64,000 nt of DNA. It comes from Faecalibacterium langellae. Lineage in GTDB: Bacteria > Bacillota > Clostridia > Oscillospirales > Ruminococcaceae. The notes beneath the pieces were generated by a model. It did no database searches. It saw only the letters and a program-made list of their open reading frames with translations, and was not told where the DNA came from. The translations under genes and the position numbers were made by a program. Of the stretch, positions 61,642 through 64,000 are shown piece by piece. The stretch is from the NCBI RefSeq assembly GCF_002549775.1, contig NZ_NMTR01000016.1, forward strand, positions 1 through 64,000. Direction: 5' to 3'. Each line of letters starts with the position of its first letter. The stretch's first letter is position 1.

Positions 61642-62200
61642 CGAAAATGGCTGCCTGACCGACGAAGGCCTGCAGGCCCTTGTGAACGGGCAGCTGGATG
61701 AACTGGGGCGGCTGGAAGCAGCCGAACATCTTTCTTACTGCGACCACTGTCTGGACCGCTACACCGCCCTGCTGACGGCGGACGCGCTGGAAGAACCGCC
61801 CCGCTCGGTCCACAAGACCGTTATGGGCACCATCTGGGTGCGGCTGATGCAGAACACCTGGGGCCGTGCGGCGGTGGCCGGTGTGGCGGCGGTGCTGGCG
61901 CTGACCATGTGGCGCTCCGGCACGGTGGAACAGCTGATGGGCCTGCGCCAGCAGGTAAAGAGCTGGACTCCCGGCGTCTCTCAGAGCCAGCAGCAGGACG
62001 CGGAAGGACCCCTGCGGCTGGGCCGCCCGGTGAACGACGACTACCAGCCCGCCGATGAACAGCCGCTGGGCCAGCCGGTGGAGACTGCTGAGCCCCAAAA
62101 ACCGGCACGGTTCACCGATGCTTTGAACACGCTGCTGTTCGGCCGCCGCGATGCGGCAGACAGCACCCACAATACGACCACGGAAACCACGACGAAATGA
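61628..62200 (+). CDS. anti-sigma factor with zinc-finger (zf-HC2-like) domain
   Basis: A 190-residue membrane protein. The N-terminal zf-HC2-like segment contains LEAAEHLSYCDHCLDRY, a HxxxCxxC zinc motif typical of anti-sigma domains, followed by a single membrane helix (about 75-95, GRAAVAGVAAVLALTMW) and a Gln/Asp-rich extracytoplasmic tail. It should hold the sigma factor inactive at the membrane. AGGAGGAGC is its ribosome binding site. The gene overlaps the sigma gene by 14 bases. Confidence 0.88.
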   Translation: MELFNENGCLTDEGLQALVNGQLDELGRLEAAEHLSYCDHCLDRYTALLTADALEEPPRSVHKTVMGTIWVRLMQNTWGRAAVAGVAAVLALTMWRSGTVEQLMGLRQQVKSWTPGVSQSQQQDAEGPLRLGRPVNDDYQPADEQPLGQPVETAEPQKPARFTDALNTLLFGRRDAADSTHNTTTETTTK

Positions 62201-62211
62201 GGAGATGCACT

Positions 62212-62928
62212 ATGATGAAAAACGGGATCCTGACCTTTCTCTTTGCCTTCTGCCCGGGCGCAGGCCAGATGTATCAGGGCTACATGAAGCGGGGCCTTTC
62301 GCTGATCACGATGTTCTGCCTGTTCATTATGGCAGGCGCACTGACCGGCCTGGACCCGCTGATCGTGGGCTGCCTGATCGTGTGGATGTACAGCTTTTTT
62401 GACACCTTCAACCTCCGCGCCCAGATCGGCGCAGGTACCGCCCCGGCGGACGACTATCTGGTGCACATCAACTGGCAGGATAAGCGCATGGAGCAGTTCA
62501 TGATGGACAGCCACAAGCTGCTGGGCTGGGGCCTGATCGCCCTGGGTGCGCTGGTGGCCTACCAGAACATCATCATGCGGGTGCTGGGCGATGTGATGTG
62601 GCGCTGGGGCCAGAACAACCCCTTCTTCCGCGCAGTCTACCTGATGCTGGATGAGCTGCCGCAGATCGTGGCCTGCGTGGCGCTGGTCATCTGCGGCGTG
62701 TGGCTGGTGCGCGGCCCCAAGGGCAAAAAGCAGAAGCACGATGCGCCCGAAGACGAGGACTTCCGGGAGTATGCGGCGGCCCCGCAGGCAGCACCGGAAG
62801 ACACGGCCGACTTTGCCATGCCGGAGCTCAGCGCCCTGCTGGGCCAGCCCGTGACCCCGGAAGACGCGGAAGAACAGCCCGAGGATGCCGACAAACCGAC
62901 GGAGGACGACGATGGACGAGCAGAATAA
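62212..62928 (+). CDS. polytopic membrane protein with TM2-like N-terminus
   Basis: A 238-residue protein with about four to five helices. The start FAFCPGAGQMYQGYMKRGLSLI resembles the PGxGxxYxGxxxxG turn of TM2-domain proteins. There is an internal cytoplasmic stretch (LRAQIGAGTAPADDYLVHI) and a long acidic C-terminal tail (DAPEDEDFREY and on) of about 70 residues. GAGGAGATGCACT provides a ribosome binding site for the ATG at 62212. It is in one operon with the sigma and anti-sigma genes and may be a signal-sensing or envelope stress partner. Confidence 0.75.
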   Translation: MMKNGILTFLFAFCPGAGQMYQGYMKRGLSLITMFCLFIMAGALTGLDPLIVGCLIVWMYSFFDTFNLRAQIGAGTAPADDYLVHINWQDKRMEQFMMDSHKLLGWGLIALGALVAYQNIIMRVLGDVMWRWGQNNPFFRAVYLMLDELPQIVACVALVICGVWLVRGPKGKKQKHDAPEDEDFREYAAAPQAAPEDTADFAMPELSALLGQPVTPEDAEEQPEDADKPTEDDDGRAE

Positions 62929-63853
62929 GACCGTGCAGCCGGAAGCGGCCGCCGCACCGGAGAGCCGCCCGCTGAAAAAGCCGGCCCCGGCAAAGGACGA
63001 AGCGCCCCGCCGCCGGGTGGGCAGCTTCACGCTGGGCATCAGCCTGATCGCGGCAGGCATCCTGTTTTTGTGCTACTACTTTGTGCCGGGCTTTGACTGG
63101 CAGCTGGTGCTGAAAGTTGCCCCGGCGGCCGGGCTCGTGCTGCTGGGCGGCGAGGTGCTGTGGTTCGCCAGCCACCCGGGCCGCTGGAAGTACGATTTCG
63201 TGTCGGTGCTGGTGTGCCTGCTGCTGATGGGCGTGTGCCTGTGCATGGGCTTTGTGCCGCTGATCGCGGAGCAGTACGGCCCGGAACGCCAGCAGACGGC
63301 GAACCGCCTGAGCCAGACCTATACGGACACGCTGTATCAGGACCTCAAGGCAGAGGCACCGGATGTCCAGCTGGAGGACGTGTACACCGACCTGTACCTC
63401 TACACCAGCACGGTGCAGGACCTGGCTGATCTGGAGCCGGGCGATGGCAACCTGCGCCTGACCGTGACCCTGTTTGGCCCCTACGCCAGTGCCGACGATT
63501 TTGCCAAAGACTGCCGCACAGTGGCGGATGTGATCCAGAAGCAGGCCGTGCAGCCCAACGCCGTGACCTTCCGGTGTGACGCGCCGCTGCCTGCGGACAG
63601 CACGGTGCGGGAAAATCTGGATTCCGCCAGTGCGCCGCAGACGCAGGACTACCTGCTGGAAGTGTTCGGCACCACCCAGCTGGACTGGACGGCAGAGCAG
63701 ATGGCCCGCCAGACGGAAGTGAGCGGCCTGCTGGACGAGGAGAACACAGATTCGGACGAAGCCGAAGAAGCTGCAGAGACGGAAGATGCAGAGGAGACGG
63801 AAGCGCCTTCTTCGATGGACGGCTCCGGCCTGAGCGGAACAAGAAGCGATTGA
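62912..63853 (+). CDS. membrane protein with extracytoplasmic domain and acidic tail
   Basis: A 313-residue protein. About 45 charged residues precede three or four membrane helices (FTLGISLIAAGILFLCYYF, then LVLKVAPAAGLVLLGGEVLWF and VLVCLLLMGVCLCMGFV), followed by a soluble domain of about 130 residues and a Glu/Asp-rich tail of about 35. The N-terminal helices recall LiaF or DUF5668 type proteins that respond to envelope stress. The ATG at 62912 has GGAGG-type bases eight upstream, and the start overlaps the preceding gene by 17 bases. It ends the sigma operon at a strong terminator. Confidence 0.7.
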   Translation: MDEQNKTVQPEAAAAPESRPLKKPAPAKDEAPRRRVGSFTLGISLIAAGILFLCYYFVPGFDWQLVLKVAPAAGLVLLGGEVLWFASHPGRWKYDFVSVLVCLLLMGVCLCMGFVPLIAEQYGPERQQTANRLSQTYTDTLYQDLKAEAPDVQLEDVYTDLYLYTSTVQDLADLEPGDGNLRLTVTLFGPYASADDFAKDCRTVADVIQKQAVQPNAVTFRCDAPLPADSTVRENLDSASAPQTQDYLLEVFGTTQLDWTAEQMARQTEVSGLLDEENTDSDEAEEAAETEDAEETEAPSSMDGSGLSGTRSD

Positions 63854-63856
63854 GTA

Positions 63857-63894
63857 AAAACAGCTCCCGTGCAGACGCACGGGAGCTGTTTTTT
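63857..63894 (+). terminator. terminator of the sigma factor operon
   Basis: AAAACAGCTCCCGTGC pairs with GCACGGGAGCTGTTTT around AGAC-type loop bases and continues into TTTTTG. The minus strand can also use it for purC. Confidence 0.88.
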
Positions 63895-63913
63895 GTTTGT
63901 GTGAAAAAGCGGC

Positions 63914-64000
63914 TTACAGCTGTTTGCCGGTGAGCAGCTCGTAGGCTTCCAGATACTTGGCAATGGTCTTGTCAATGACATCCTGCGGCAGGTCGTAGTT
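63914..64000 (-). CDS. purC: phosphoribosylaminoimidazole-succinocarboxamide synthase, C-terminal fragment
   Basis: Only the last 28 codons of a minus-strand gene lie in the window. The end NYDLPQDVIDKTIAKYLEAY, then ELLTGKQL, matches the C-terminal helix of SAICAR synthetase (PurC), whose members end with an (I/L)A-x-Y-(I/L)EAYE-x-(L/I)TG segment. It cannot be checked further because the gene runs off the window. It is convergent with the sigma operon. Confidence 0.7.
   Translation of the reverse strand, partial: NYDLPQDVIDKTIAKYLEAYELLTGKQL

Overview
The window looks like chromosomal DNA of a Faecalibacterium-type member of the Oscillospiraceae (Firmicutes). This is inferred from several things together: GC-rich genes with strong AGGAGG-type ribosome binding sites, sigma-A promoters, a CIRCE/HrcA heat-shock site, an rnfCDGEAB ferredoxin:NAD+ complex, pyruvate formate-lyase, a branched-chain amino-acid ABC system, and dispersed palindromic repeats of a kind common in that genus. 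I see no prophage, insertion sequence, CRISPR array or tRNA gene. The window opens on the 5S rRNA at the end of an rRNA operon and closes inside purC.

Layout: 0-3.4 kb holds 5S rRNA, a TraX-like membrane protein, a two-component pair whose kinase lacks its ATPase domain, and a LURP-one-like protein. 3.4-10.1 kb holds murC, a DegV protein and a coenzyme A/pantothenate neighbourhood (coaBC, coaX, an oxidoreductase, an ECF S component). 10.2-13.1 kb has the two dipicolinate synthase subunits and a D-Ala-D-Ala carboxypeptidase. 13.1-17.2 kb is a surface-polysaccharide set (rfbC, ABC-2 permease, ATPase, large glycosyltransferase). 18.4-23.6 kb is the complete Rnf operon. 23.8-28.7 kb carries an MFS transporter, queH, a DUF896 protein, purA and a second DegV protein. 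28.8-33.3 kb carries clpB under CIRCE control and a CBS/CorC membrane protein. 33.3-41.1 kb, on the minus strand, has asnA, livKHMGF and a MATE exporter. 41.4-48.9 kb has eno, three tiny hydrophobic-peptide genes, a ROK kinase, cysS and pflBA. 49.2-49.6 kb has a candidate non-coding RNA with its own promoter and terminator. 49.7-55.0 kb is a minus-strand envelope cluster. 55.3-59.9 kb is a compact operon of two adenylate-forming ligases, a carrier protein and a condensation-type acyltransferase. 60-63.9 kb has birA and an ECF sigma/anti-sigma operon with two membrane proteins.

The most notable items are: (1) three copies of a roughly 125-nt element whose helices covary, at 7.3 kb and as a divergent pair at 25.0-25.2 kb; (2) the adenylation/carrier/condensation operon, with a gene-conversion-like tract between its two ligases; (3) the run of 27-31-residue hydrophobic peptides after eno; (4) the structured candidate RNA divergent from pflB; (5) the clpB leader with CIRCE, a second CIRCE-like dyad and a 20-codon Cys-rich reading frame; and (6) genes too short for routine gene calling, such as a 41-residue membrane protein with promoter and ribosome binding site. 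All assignments come from reading motifs and signals; no database search was run.
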